Positions 1-8,299 of a DNA stretch of 64,000 nucleotides are shown one piece after another. The notes under the pieces are model-generated. The model was not told the DNA's origin. It worked only from the letters and a program-made list of their open reading frames with translations, and searched no databases. Position 1 is the first letter of the stretch. Every line of letters begins with the position of its first letter. Source of the stretch: Chryseobacterium sp. G0201 (GTDB taxonomy: Bacteria; Bacteroidota; Bacteroidia; Flavobacteriales; Weeksellaceae). The stretch is from assembly GCF_003815655.1 (NCBI RefSeq), contig NZ_CP033917.1, positions 4,402,001-4,466,000 on the forward strand, in the 5' to 3' direction. The position numbers and the translations under genes are program-made.

Positions 1-1887
1 ACTTTGTAAGTCATTCACAATTCTCATAGAATATTCATCATCCGCATTCATTACGCTCCAGCCCGTTTTCTTTACGCTGTCAAGAACAACCCTTTTTACC
101 TTTGTTAAATCTTTAAGATTATGGATATCATTCAAACCTAAATGATCTTCCGTAATATTGGTTAAAACCCCGATATCACATTGAGAAAAACCAAGTCCAG
201 AACGTAAAATTCCACCTCTGGCAGTTTCTAGAACAGCAAATTCTACGGTTGGATCTTTCAGAATAAATTCAGCTGAAAGAGGTCCTGTAGTATCACCTTT
301 CGTCAACATTGTATTTTGGATATAAATACCGTCTGAAGTTGTGAAACCTACTCTAAAACCGTTATTTTTAATGATATGAGAAATTAATCTTGTCGTGGTT
401 GTTTTACCATTAGTTCCTGTCACTGCAATGATCGGAATCGTAAATGGTTTTCCTGCCGGATACAACATATCTACAACCGGAGCAGCAACGTTTCTCGGAA
501 GACCTTCGCTTGGAGCAAGGTGCATTCTGAAACCCGGAGCAGCATTAACTTCAATAATAGCTCCACCACTTTCTTTTAGTGGTTGTGTAAGGTTTTCAGC
601 CATAATATCAATTCCGCAGACATCCAGACCAATAATCTTGGAAACTCTTTCTGCCATGGTGATATTTTCCGGGTGAACCATGTCGGTAACATCAATAGAT
701 GTACCTCCTGTAGAAAGGTTAGCTGTTGATTTTAGATATACAACTTCTCCTTTTTGAGGAACCGTATCAAGCGTATAATGAAGTTTTTCAAGAAGTTCTG
801 TGGTATCTTTATCTACTTCAATTTCAGTCAGTACATTTTCATGACCGTATCCTCTTCTTGGATCTTTATTTTCTTTTTCAATTAATTGCTGAATGTTTAG
901 TTCTCCGTCTCCAACAACGTGAGCCGGAACTCTTCTTGCAGCAGCAACCATTTTATTATTGATTACTAAAACTCTGAAATCATATCCTGTAATATATTTT
1001 TCAACAATTACTTTTTTTGAATATTTCTGAGCATGTTCTAAACCAATTTTTGCAGCTTCCCAATCATTTACATTGATGGATGAACCTTTTCCGTGGTTTC
1101 CGTCCAAAGGTTTTAACACAATCGGATAATTGATTTTTCTGATAACTCTTTCCAATCCTTCTTCATCAACGATCAAATCACCGATCGGAACTGGTATTGC
1201 AGCATCATGAAGCATTCTTTTGGTTAATTCTTTATTACATGCAATATCTACTGCTATTGAGCTTGTTTTACCTGTAATTGTAGCCTGAAATCTCTGCTGA
1301 TTGACTCCGTAACCCAACTGTACCAAAGAATTTGTACCCAATCTGATCCAGGGAATTTTTCTTGAAACCGCTTCTTCAACAATACTTCCCGTTGACGGAC
1401 CTAAACGAACACGTTCCCTGATCTCTTTTAGCCTATGAATACAAGCATTAAGATCGTATTCTCTACCTTCGATTAAAGCTTCTGCAATTTCTACGGCCTG
1501 CTCAGCTGCATAAATCCCTGCATTTTCTTCAATATAATCGAAAACTACATTATAAATTCCGGGACTTTTTGTTTCGCGTGTTCTTCCGAATCCTGTATCC
1601 ATTCCTGCTAAAGTCTGGATCTCCAAAGCAATATGTTCAATGACGTGCCCCATCCATGTTCCGGTTTCCACTCTGTGAAAAAAACCTCCTTCTACGCCCT
1701 CAGAACATCTGTGTGAAAGTAAAGACGGCATTAATTTTTCTATTCTTTCTCTGAAACCATCGATTTTATTGGTAGGGAAATTTTCCAGTTCTTCAAGATC
1801 CAACCTCATCTGTATCAGCTTTTTCCTTCTTATACTCCAAATATTAGGACCACGTAAAGCCTGTATCTTCTCAATTTTCATAGACAT
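1..1887 (-). CDS. cphA: Cyanophycin synthetase (3' end outside window)
   Basis: Makes cyanophycin, a cytoplasmic reserve polymer of an aspartate backbone with arginine side chains, by two ATP-dependent ligations. The 629 codons present begin MSMKIEKIQALRG and hold the N-terminal domain, an ATP-grasp region (KPLDGNHGKGSS near residue 255) and the start of the Mur-ligase domain with its P-loop (VTGTNGKTTTTR). The rest of the Mur-ligase domain lies beyond position 1. ATG 1881, two codons in, is an alternative start. It is divergent from cyanophycinase, which supports the assignment. A -7 box TATCTTTG lies at 1933-1926 on this strand. Confidence 0.95.
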   Translation of the reverse strand, partial: MSMKIEKIQALRGPNIWSIRRKKLIQMRLDLEELENFPTNKIDGFRERIEKLMPSLLSHRCSEGVEGGFFHRVETGTWMGHVIEHIALEIQTLAGMDTGFGRTRETKSPGIYNVVFDYIEENAGIYAAEQAVEIAEALIEGREYDLNACIHRLKEIRERVRLGPSTGSIVEEAVSRKIPWIRLGTNSLVQLGYGVNQQRFQATITGKTSSIAVDIACNKELTKRMLHDAAIPVPIGDLIVDEEGLERVIRKINYPIVLKPLDGNHGKGSSINVNDWEAAKIGLEHAQKYSKKVIVEKYITGYDFRVLVINNKMVAAARRVPAHVVGDGELNIQQLIEKENKDPRRGYGHENVLTEIEVDKDTTELLEKLHYTLDTVPQKGEVVYLKSTANLSTGGTSIDVTDMVHPENITMAERVSKIIGLDVCGIDIMAENLTQPLKESGGAIIEVNAAPGFRMHLAPSEGLPRNVAAPVVDMLYPAGKPFTIPIIAVTGTNGKTTTTRLISHIIKNNGFRVGFTTSDGIYIQNTMLTKGDTTGPLSAEFILKDPTVEFAVLETARGGILRSGLGFSQCDIGVLTNITEDHLGLNDIHNLKDLTKVKRVVLDSVKKTGWSVMNADDEYSMRIVNDLQS

Positions 1888-1925
1888 TTTGCATTTTTCT
1901 TATTAATGATAACATATTCCAGAAT

Positions 1926-2073
1926 CAAAGATAATGTAAAACCATAAACAAAACTATACCACACTTGTAGATTTCTCAAAATAAAATTGAAAATTATTAA
2001 TAATTCTAAAATACTCAGGATCAATTAAAATGTGGTATAGATTTCGCTAAATGTTAATAATTTTTTAAATTTG
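1926..2073. promoter_or_regulatory. Divergent cphA/cphB promoter region with shared inverted repeat
   Basis: Two Bacteroidota -7 boxes face outward: TATCTTTG on the minus strand (1933-1926) for cphA and TAAATTTG on the plus strand (2066-2073) for cphB. Between them CTATACCACA (1954-1963) and TGTGGTATAG (2031-2040) form a perfect 10-bp inverted repeat. Each arm sits 20-25 bp upstream of one -7 box, in the -33 region. The sequence is direct; a common regulator binding both arms is inference. Confidence 0.6.
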
Positions 2074-2079
2074 CACACT

Positions 2080-2970
2080 ATGATGAAACCCGTTGGAAAA
2101 TTAATTGTTATCGGAGGGGCTGTAAATAAAGGCAGTTTTGCTGAAACCGATTACGATCAGAATATAGAAAAGAACCTCAATTTCTTTGAAAGAGGTATTC
2201 TAAGAAAGATAATTAATGAATCTAAGCTTAAAGAAAATTCTGTAATAGAAATTATTACTACCGCATCTCAGATCCCGCAGATCGTTGGTACCGAATACAA
2301 AAAAGCTTTTGAATTCTTAGGCGCTAAAAACGTAAACATTCTTGACATTCACAACCGTGAGGAGGCCAATTCTGACGCAATGGTTGCCAGAGCTAATGCT
2401 GCCGATGTTGTAATGTTTACCGGAGGTGACCAGCTAAGACTGACTTCCATTCTTGGAGGAACAAGATTTCATGATACCATTCTCTTAAAATATCAGGAGC
2501 AGGATTTTATTTACTCCGGAACTTCTGCAGGAGCCGCTGCCGCCTCTGAAAATATGATCTATCAGGGAAGCAGTTCTGAAGCGTTGCTGAAAGGTGAAAT
2601 AAAAACCACGCAAGGCTTAGGTTTAATTGATAATGTAATCATCGATACACACTTTGTACAAAGAGGAAGAATCGGTCGGTTATTTCAGGCCGTTGTTAAT
2701 AATCCGAGAACATTGGGAATTGGTTTAGGTGAAGATACCGGACTTTTCATACATAATGATACGATGACTGCCGTAGGTTCAGGACTTGTAATTATTGTTG
2801 ACGGAAGGTTTATTAAAGATACCAATCTTACCAATATCAATCTTGGAGAACCTATTTCTATTGATAATTTGACCGTTCATGTAATGTCGATGAATGATCA
2901 TTATGACTTGACAACTAAGACATTGACGATTGAAAATTCTCAATTTAACCCGATCCCACAAGATAAATAA
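2080..2970 (+). CDS. cphB: Cyanophycinase (peptidase family S51)
   Basis: Exo-hydrolase that releases beta-aspartyl-arginine dipeptides from cyanophycin. The protein of about 296 aa has the S51 fold signatures: FTGGDQLRL and the nucleophile elbow GTSAGAAAAS, whose Ser (about residue 149) is the catalytic nucleophile in this family. An in-frame TTG at 2071 would add three codons but lies inside the -7 box TAAATTTG (2066-2073), so ATG 2080 or 2083 is the likely start and the mRNA would have almost no leader. It is divergent from cphA and followed by the dipeptidase needed to finish the pathway. Confidence 0.93.
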   Translation: MMKPVGKLIVIGGAVNKGSFAETDYDQNIEKNLNFFERGILRKIINESKLKENSVIEIITTASQIPQIVGTEYKKAFEFLGAKNVNILDIHNREEANSDAMVARANAADVVMFTGGDQLRLTSILGGTRFHDTILLKYQEQDFIYSGTSAGAAAASENMIYQGSSSEALLKGEIKTTQGLGLIDNVIIDTHFVQRGRIGRLFQAVVNNPRTLGIGLGEDTGLFIHNDTMTAVGSGLVIIVDGRFIKDTNLTNINLGEPISIDNLTVHVMSMNDHYDLTTKTLTIENSQFNPIPQDK

Positions 2971-3068
2971 TAAATGATTAATGATAATTGATCAATGATT
3001 TTGGTTGATAAATAAATTAACTTCGTCAAAATATCAATTATCATTTATCAACTATCAATTATATTTTT
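2971..3068. repeat. AT-rich intergenic inverted repeat
   Basis: The cphB-iaaA gap contains ATGATAATTGAT (about 2980-2991) and its complement ATCAATTATCAT (about 3032-3043), plus further copies of the word ATCAATTAT. A similar run lies in the hisS leader near 9655-9690. It could form a weak hairpin; no U-run makes it a convincing terminator. Confidence 0.4.
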
Positions 3069-3911
3069 ATGAAAATAATCATACACGGCGGTTTCTTCTC
3101 AGAAAGTGATCAGAGCCATGAAGTAAAAACAGCGAAGCAAGAATCGTTAAAAAATATAGCTCAAAAAGCTTTTGAATATTTACAGTCAAATTCTGCTTTT
3201 GATACGGTGGCTTACGCCGTTTCTCTTTTGGAGAATGATGAATTATTCAATGCAGGAATCGGTTCTCAGATCCAAAGTGACGGAGTAATTCGTATGAGTG
3301 CTGCCATTATGGATGGTGAAACACAGAAATTAAGTGGTGTTATCAATATTCAGGATGTAAAGAATCCGATTTTCGTTGCTAAAGACTTAATGAAGGAAGA
3401 TGACAGAGTTTTAGGAGGTGAAGGAGCAAAAAATTATGCTACAGAACACGGTTTTGAGAATTTTTCTACTGAAATACCTCAACGCAGAAAAGAATATGAA
3501 GCCAAATTAAATAACGGCGGAAAAGGAACTGTGGGATGTGTTGCTTTAGATAAAAACGGAAAATTAGCCGTTGCAACCTCAACCGGAGGAAAAGGTTTTG
3601 AAATCCCAGGAAGGATCTCTGACTCTGCAACCGTTGCCGGAAATTATGCCAATTCTTTCTGCGCTGTAAGCTGTACAGGCGTTGGAGAAGATATTGTAAG
3701 CAATGCTACTTCTACCAAAATTGTAACAAGAGTCACAGACGGAATGAGCCTTCAAAATGCCTTTAATAAAACTTTTGAAGAATTAAAAACAATTGATGGT
3801 TTTGCAGGCGCCATTGCCATTGATAAAGAAGGAAATATCTATCATCAGGATTCGTATCCTACAATGGTATTCGCAAGTTTTGATGGAGAAAATTTTGAAG
3901 TTTTCAATTAA
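3069..3911 (+). CDS. iaaA: Isoaspartyl peptidase / L-asparaginase (Ntn hydrolase)
   Basis: Plant-type asparaginase of the N-terminal-nucleophile family, which autocleaves and then hydrolyses beta-aspartyl dipeptides. At 280 aa it has the usual length. The cleavage site is in GGKGTVGCVALD, with Thr154 as the predicted nucleophile, followed by the substrate loop GGKGFEIPGRISDS. It follows cyanophycinase by about 100 bp on the same strand. The context says it splits the beta-Asp-Arg released by CphB into aspartate and arginine. Substrate preference between asparagine and isoaspartyl dipeptides cannot be read directly. Confidence 0.92.
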   Translation: MKIIIHGGFFSESDQSHEVKTAKQESLKNIAQKAFEYLQSNSAFDTVAYAVSLLENDELFNAGIGSQIQSDGVIRMSAAIMDGETQKLSGVINIQDVKNPIFVAKDLMKEDDRVLGGEGAKNYATEHGFENFSTEIPQRRKEYEAKLNNGGKGTVGCVALDKNGKLAVATSTGGKGFEIPGRISDSATVAGNYANSFCAVSCTGVGEDIVSNATSTKIVTRVTDGMSLQNAFNKTFEELKTIDGFAGAIAIDKEGNIYHQDSYPTMVFASFDGENFEVFN

Positions 3912-3945
3912 ATTTTAACATAAATTTATAATTGAATTTATTTTT

Positions 3946-3962
3946 TTGGCACGTATTTTACA
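3946..3962 (+). promoter_or_regulatory. Sigma-54-like -24/-12 promoter
   Basis: TTGGCACG-N4-TTACA matches the sigma-54 consensus TGGCACG-N4-TTGC, with correct -24/-12 spacing and one mismatch (TTAC for TTGC). The expected transcription start is near 3973, about 45 nt before the ATG of the YtxH-like gene. No activator site was identified. Confidence 0.5.
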
Positions 3963-4017
3963 TACTTATTAATAACAAATTTTAGTATTAATAACAACAT
4001 TCAAAAAAATAGAAATC

Positions 4018-4254
4018 ATGGGAAACAAAACAAATGGTATACTTGCTTTATTAGGATTAGGAGCTTTAGCATATTGGAAATACAAAAAATCTACTCCAGA
4101 GGAGCAACAAGCAGTAAAAGATAAAATCAACACTGCAAAAGACAACCTTAATAAATGGGGAAGTGATCTTAAAAGTAAAGCCAATGATGTAGCTTCTCAG
4201 GCTCAGGCAAAATTAGACGAAGCGAAAACAAAAGCTGAAGATTCTTTAAATTAA
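4018..4254 (+). CDS. YtxH-like small stress protein
   Basis: A 78-residue protein with one hydrophobic segment near the N-terminus (GILALLGLGALAYWKYKK, about residues 6-24), followed by a charged, Ala/Lys-rich amphipathic helix with repeated KAxxxAxxA spacing. This is the layout of YtxH-type small membrane-anchored proteins, often linked to general stress; the precise function is unknown. It is transcribed alone from a sigma-54-like promoter and ends at a strong bidirectional terminator. Confidence 0.75.
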   Translation: MGNKTNGILALLGLGALAYWKYKKSTPEEQQAVKDKINTAKDNLNKWGSDLKSKANDVASQAQAKLDEAKTKAEDSLN

Positions 4255-4284
4255 GACTAGTTTTTTTTAACATTCATATATAAG

Positions 4285-4320
4285 AAAAGTCATCGTAGAA
4301 TATTTTACGATGACTTTTTT
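4285..4320. terminator. Bidirectional terminator
   Basis: AGTCATCGTA (4288-4297) pairs perfectly with TACGATGACT (4306-4315) across an 8-nt loop, flanked by A- and T-runs. It serves the YtxH-like gene (+) and the methyltransferase (-). The right arm encodes the last residues and overlaps the stop codon of the methyltransferase. Confidence 0.9.
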
Positions 4321-5102
4321 TGTGTGCTCAGGGCATAAACTATTGGTATTTTGTTTCCGAATTGTTTAATCCTCCATTTCCCTTTTTCAAACTCTTCAAC
4401 ATGTTTAAAACAAGGATATGGCGACCAATCGAATTCCTGAAAATTTTCAATCATTAAGTTATTTTTAATTAAATTCTGAAGCACTTCAGATAATGAATGA
4501 TTCCACATTACGTATTCCTGAACAATGTCTGCTGAAAAATCAGCGTACGTTCCTTCATAGGTTTCTACAATCGGTTTTTCATTAAAATAATTATAAGCAA
4601 TCCCTTTGAAATCGTCATCAAACATCCAAACAACGGGATGAAATTCTGCCATTACAAATTGTCCTCCAGGTTTTAGAAAATGATTAATAACTTTCGCCCA
4701 TTTATCTAAATCAGGAAGCCAGCCAATGGTTCCGTAACTTGTAAAAACGATATCAAATTTTTCATTTAAAACATTCGGAAGATCATAAACATCTGAACAA
4801 ATAAATTTTGTATCTTTTCCACATTGTTTGGCGAGATCGTTGGCGGCTTCTATTGCTTTATCAGATAAATCTACTCCAATAACTTTTGCACCTAATCTCG
4901 ATAACGAAATAGAATCCTGCCCGAAATGACACTGCAAATGCAAAATACTTTTTTCTTTTACGTCTCCTAGAAGATCAAGCTCAATAGAGTTAAGAGAATT
5001 TCTTCCTTTTAAGAATTCATCCACAAAATAGAAATCCGACTTCAGATGCGGTTCTACTTTGGCATTCCAGGATTTTTTATTTACTTCGAGATAATTTTCC
5101 AT
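4305..5102 (-). CDS. Class I SAM-dependent methyltransferase
   Basis: A 265-aa Rossmann methyltransferase. Motif I reads LHLQCHFGQDS (residues 54-64), followed by the acidic end of strand beta2 (VIGVDLS, Asp78) and the post-I aspartate in CSDVYDLP. The family (Methyltransf_11/25-like) acts on small molecules; the substrate is not evident. It is a single gene, convergent with the YtxH-like gene. The last four codons and the stop lie inside the shared terminator, so sequence there is constrained by RNA structure as well as protein. Confidence 0.82.
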   Translation of the reverse strand: MENYLEVNKKSWNAKVEPHLKSDFYFVDEFLKGRNSLNSIELDLLGDVKEKSILHLQCHFGQDSISLSRLGAKVIGVDLSDKAIEAANDLAKQCGKDTKFICSDVYDLPNVLNEKFDIVFTSYGTIGWLPDLDKWAKVINHFLKPGGQFVMAEFHPVVWMFDDDFKGIAYNYFNEKPIVETYEGTYADFSADIVQEYVMWNHSLSEVLQNLIKNNLMIENFQEFDWSPYPCFKHVEEFEKGKWRIKQFGNKIPIVYALSTQKKSS

Positions 5103-5137
5103 GATTTTAATTTTAAGCTAAAATATTTAAAATAAAT

Positions 5138-5191
5138 TAACCACAAAAGTCATAAAATTTCGCATAAAACTTCTCTGACCTTTGTGGTTAA
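5138..5191. repeat. Intergenic inverted repeat, CCACAAAG type
   Basis: TTAACCACAAAAGTCA (5138-5153) and TGACCTTTGTGGTTAA (5176-5191) are near-perfect complements with a 22-nt loop. It lies between the membrane protein gene and the methyltransferase gene. It lacks a U-run, so it looks like a dispersed palindromic repeat rather than a terminator. Confidence 0.6.
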
Positions 5192-5217
5192 AATAGATGG
5201 TTATTCTTTTAAGTATT

Positions 5218-5952
5218 CTAGTTACCCTGAATAATATAATTTTTTGTGATTAATTTTCTTTCAGGCTGAGTACTGTCATCCGGCTGAAACCAAACCTCAA
5301 CTCTACTTCCGTAATAATCTCCCCACTCTCCTTCTTTAACAGTTAATCGAGTACTTAATCCAAACTCTTTTAATTCATCTGTTGGATTGTAAACTTCCAT
5401 TTGAGATTCTTTTTTGATTTCTTTTTCCGAAAGAATTCTGTTTGTAACAAGGTCAAACATTTTTAAATATACTTTTCCTTTCTCTATTTTATTAAGAAAA
5501 ACCTGATATTTATAATTGCCCGGCATGGAGTAATCATATAAGAAGACATCCGGTTTTTCAACTTTAAACAAGGGTTTTTCTTCATTAAGAGCTAATTTTA
5601 AAGGCATTTCAGTTTTTACGTTATTCGGGTTCTTCGCATCACCTTTATATTCTTTATATGGACTTGTAGGAAGAAAATAAGTAAAGAAAAGCATTGCCAC
5701 AATTGAAATAACAACGGTAAAAAAACATTGTTTAATTCCTTCTTTAAACTCTTTCATGAACATCTTCGCGATACCCAAAATAAAGCAAAAGAAATATCCA
5801 ATAAACGGCAAAGAAAAAAATAAACCCCATATCATTGCTTTTGCCGGGAGAGCAATAAGGCATAGCCAGCAAAAGATGGTGAAAATTGTAAAAATCAATA
5901 GTGCCGAATACCATTTTCCGTTGATCAACCTAATAATAAATGATTTTATCAT
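5218..5952 (-). CDS. Membrane protein of unknown function
   Basis: A 244-residue protein that I do not recognise. About three hydrophobic segments occupy residues 15-35, 40-62 and 76-93. A soluble, probably extracytoplasmic domain of about 145 residues follows, rich in Lys/Glu and beta-prone, with no cysteine pairs or catalytic motif visible. Its ATG overlaps the TGA of the upstream Zn-PH-SHOCT gene (ATGA, 5949-5952), so the two are almost certainly translationally coupled and may work together at the membrane. Confidence 0.7.
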   Translation of the reverse strand: MIKSFIIRLINGKWYSALLIFTIFTIFCWLCLIALPAKAMIWGLFFSLPFIGYFFCFILGIAKMFMKEFKEGIKQCFFTVVISIVAMLFFTYFLPTSPYKEYKGDAKNPNNVKTEMPLKLALNEEKPLFKVEKPDVFLYDYSMPGNYKYQVFLNKIEKGKVYLKMFDLVTNRILSEKEIKKESQMEVYNPTDELKEFGLSTRLTVKEGEWGDYYGSRVEVWFQPDDSTQPERKLITKNYIIQGN

Positions 5953-6923
5953 AATCTTTCCAATAATTTCTTTTTCTGTTCAGCAAATTCTGCTTCTGTT
6001 AACACTCCCATTTCTCTTAGTTTTCCCAGCTTTTCCAATTGTTCAAAAATAGCTTCAGCGGGTTCTTTTTTTACATCTTCCGTTGCTTTTTCAGGTGTTT
6101 GTTCAGGTTTTGAAATAACCTGTTTAAATATATCAAATGGTGAAGAGTGTTTTTGAGAGCTAAATGAATGATCATTTATAGAAATCTGTATACTTTCTTG
6201 CTTAAATGATTGCTGCTGTACCTTTCCGGAATGACCGATATACTCTTTTACTCCATCGCAAAAAGCTTTGGCTGCACATTTATTATATAATTTAAATTCT
6301 GCAGTTGAACCTTGTGTATATATCTTCATTGAAGAAGTCAGAATACCCGAATCATATTCTATAGAAGTAATTTTATCATGCATAAATTCATTTTCCACAA
6401 CACCTCCAAAGAATTTTTTATCGATAAACACGACTCTTTTTTGTGTAGAAAAAACAATACCTTCACGGTTATTGCCTAAGTATTTTCCTTCTGCAATAGC
6501 GACAATTTTTTCTCCATTATCCAATATATTCACTAATTCTTTCACTTCACTGTCTACGAAAATACTCAGTTTAGCATTAAGGGCAACGATCTGATCTTTG
6601 ATATTATCAAGTCTTGTAGGCTGATCGTAATCCTGAAAACTGTTCGGATCAAAAAAAGTATTGACCGGTGTTTCCATTTTTTGGGTTTCAAGAACTGGTG
6701 TAGCAATATTTTCTTCGAAATCGTCAATTTTTCCGCCAAGAATAATTCCTCTTACTTCAGCAAGATTAAAACTTCCAATTGAATTTACAAGGTCTTTATT
6801 AATATTTGTCGCTTTATTGAAGCATTTATTGCATAAAATACTGCCGTCCGACAGTTTATTTTCGCCCAAAAGTGTATCCATCGACGTTAAGGGGGTTCCG
6901 CATAATGCGCAAATGATATCCAT
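5949..6923 (-). CDS. Zinc-ribbon / PH-like / SHOCT domain protein
   Basis: A 324-residue protein in three parts. The N-terminal zinc knuckle has Cys5-x2-Cys8 and Cys31-x2-Cys34 (DUF4428-like). The central bacterial PH-like domain (about residues 125-235) contains GKYLGNNREGIVFSTQKRVVFIDKKFFGGVV. The C-terminal SHOCT motif is EQLEKLGKLREMGVLTEAEF followed by AEQKKKLLERL. PH-SHOCT proteins are thought to be membrane- or oligomerisation-linked; no activity is established. It overlaps the following membrane gene by 4 bp and has a shorter paralogue just upstream (7030-7569). Confidence 0.75.
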   Translation of the reverse strand: MDIICALCGTPLTSMDTLLGENKLSDGSILCNKCFNKATNINKDLVNSIGSFNLAEVRGIILGGKIDDFEENIATPVLETQKMETPVNTFFDPNSFQDYDQPTRLDNIKDQIVALNAKLSIFVDSEVKELVNILDNGEKIVAIAEGKYLGNNREGIVFSTQKRVVFIDKKFFGGVVENEFMHDKITSIEYDSGILTSSMKIYTQGSTAEFKLYNKCAAKAFCDGVKEYIGHSGKVQQQSFKQESIQISINDHSFSSQKHSSPFDIFKQVISKPEQTPEKATEDVKKEPAEAIFEQLEKLGKLREMGVLTEAEFAEQKKKLLERL

Positions 6924-7029
6924 CTGGTTTTTGGTTTTATAGTTTTAAATTATATCAAATGGAGCGTAAACTCCATAAGAATAATCCAAATTACGAATTT
7001 GTGTTTAATTTTTATTTGAATGAGAAAAT

Positions 7030-7569
7030 TTATTTAAGTTTTTCAAGAAGTATCTGCTTTTGTTCTGCAAATTCTTCTTCCGTTAAAACTCCACTTTCTT
7101 TCAATCTTCCTAACTGTTCCAACTGATCTAAAACTGTAGGTTCACTTTTAGGTTGAAAAGCTTCTTTCGGACGAGCCATGAAGTTTCTTACCTTTTCGCA
7201 AAACAGCTCTGCATAATACTTTCCTACTCCATCGATCTCAAGAATATTTTCTGAAATATGAATGTCTATTGAAGCCAGCATGAATTCTTTTTCATATTGA
7301 ATTGAACTGACTTTATCATAAGAAAAGTCTTCAACTTTTAATCCGTACATGAATTCTTTATCAACAAAAATCAATCTTCTGTCGGTAGCCACCAAAATAA
7401 TGTGATGTTTGGTCGTTTTATTTCTACCTTCAACGAGATAAACTATTTTCTCATCTCTAGAAAGAATCTCCGGTAATTCGCGGATTTCTTTTCTGGCAAA
7501 AATTGTAGGATTGATGTCTAGTGTTTCTAGTTCATCTTTTATTTCGTAAAGTCTTGATTTTTCGCTCAT
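7030..7569 (-). CDS. PH-like / SHOCT domain protein
   Basis: A 179-residue paralogue of the neighbouring Zn-PH-SHOCT protein without the zinc module. The PH-like region (about residues 20-130) includes HIILVATDRRLIFVDKEFMY, and the C-terminus is a SHOCT motif (LEQLGRLKESGVLTEEEFAE). The ends of the two paralogues are nearly identical, suggesting tandem duplication with loss or gain of the zinc knuckle. It is on the same strand, 106 bp upstream of the paralogue. Function unknown. Confidence 0.75.
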   Translation of the reverse strand: MSEKSRLYEIKDELETLDINPTIFARKEIRELPEILSRDEKIVYLVEGRNKTTKHHIILVATDRRLIFVDKEFMYGLKVEDFSYDKVSSIQYEKEFMLASIDIHISENILEIDGVGKYYAELFCEKVRNFMARPKEAFQPKSEPTVLDQLEQLGRLKESGVLTEEEFAEQKQILLEKLK

Positions 7570-7638
7570 GTATTTTTAGTTTTAAAATAATTTTATGAAC
7601 CTAAATTACTATTTTCCTCAAATATAATTGAATTCACC

Positions 7639-8295
7639 TTAAATTTTTGATTTTTCAGTTGGAATAACAACCGAAGTATAGAGACTATAAAGCTCCCAAC
7701 CTAATGATTCATACAAAGATTTACCCTGTTCAGTTGCCACTAAAAAATTCTTGGAAATCCCTTTTGATAGTACGATTTTTTCAAGTTCTTTCATTACAAA
7801 AGTGGCCAGACCTTTTCTTTTATGATGATTTTCTGTTGAGATTCTATCATAAATCGCCAGATCATCAACAATAACAACTCTTCCTATTGAAGCGTATTCG
7901 TTATTTTTGGTAACAATTCGAATGACAAACGTTGAGTTATAATTTTCAAATTCTATTTTATAGTTTTGATGAAGATTGATATCAGGAATATTCATCTGAT
8001 GAAAGCAATACATCATATAACCTTGTGGCTGAAGCTCCCATTTTTCAGAAATTTCATCTTTAAAATTATCGAAACCAACACAAACTTTTAGAAAAATCCA
8101 AGGTTCATCAATAGATTCTGCTAATTGAAAAAAATCTTCGCTAAGTTCAGAAAAAACATAACGTGCTTTCTGTTTTTCATCATTAACATTTACTTTAAAA
8201 CCTGATTTATATGGGAATGGCAAAGGCAGATCTCTTGACAAAGACCAGCCTTTTAACCATTTTTCTATGATGTCTTTGGAGACTTCTTTTTGCAT
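7639..8295 (-). CDS. GNAT-family N-acetyltransferase
   Basis: A 218-residue protein whose C-terminal half is a GNAT domain: strand SIGRVVIVDDLAIYDRI, acetyl-CoA loop HHKRKGLATFVMKELEK (Arg160-x-Gly-Leu-Ala) and the closing EQGKSLYESLGWELYSLYTS, typical of acetyltransferases of small molecules. The N-terminal ~110 residues are unlike common GNATs, so the acceptor is unknown. It starts 4 bp after the hisS stop and is therefore the second gene of a hisS operon. Confidence 0.82.
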   Translation of the reverse strand: MQKEVSKDIIEKWLKGWSLSRDLPLPFPYKSGFKVNVNDEKQKARYVFSELSEDFFQLAESIDEPWIFLKVCVGFDNFKDEISEKWELQPQGYMMYCFHQMNIPDINLHQNYKIEFENYNSTFVIRIVTKNNEYASIGRVVIVDDLAIYDRISTENHHKRKGLATFVMKELEKIVLSKGISKNFLVATEQGKSLYESLGWELYSLYTSVVIPTEKSKI

Positions 8296-8299
8296 TTTA

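Noticed and set aside
395..962. Two plus-strand frames of 93 and 78 aa
   Set aside because: Antisense shadows of the cphA coding frame, with no promoter or recognisable product.
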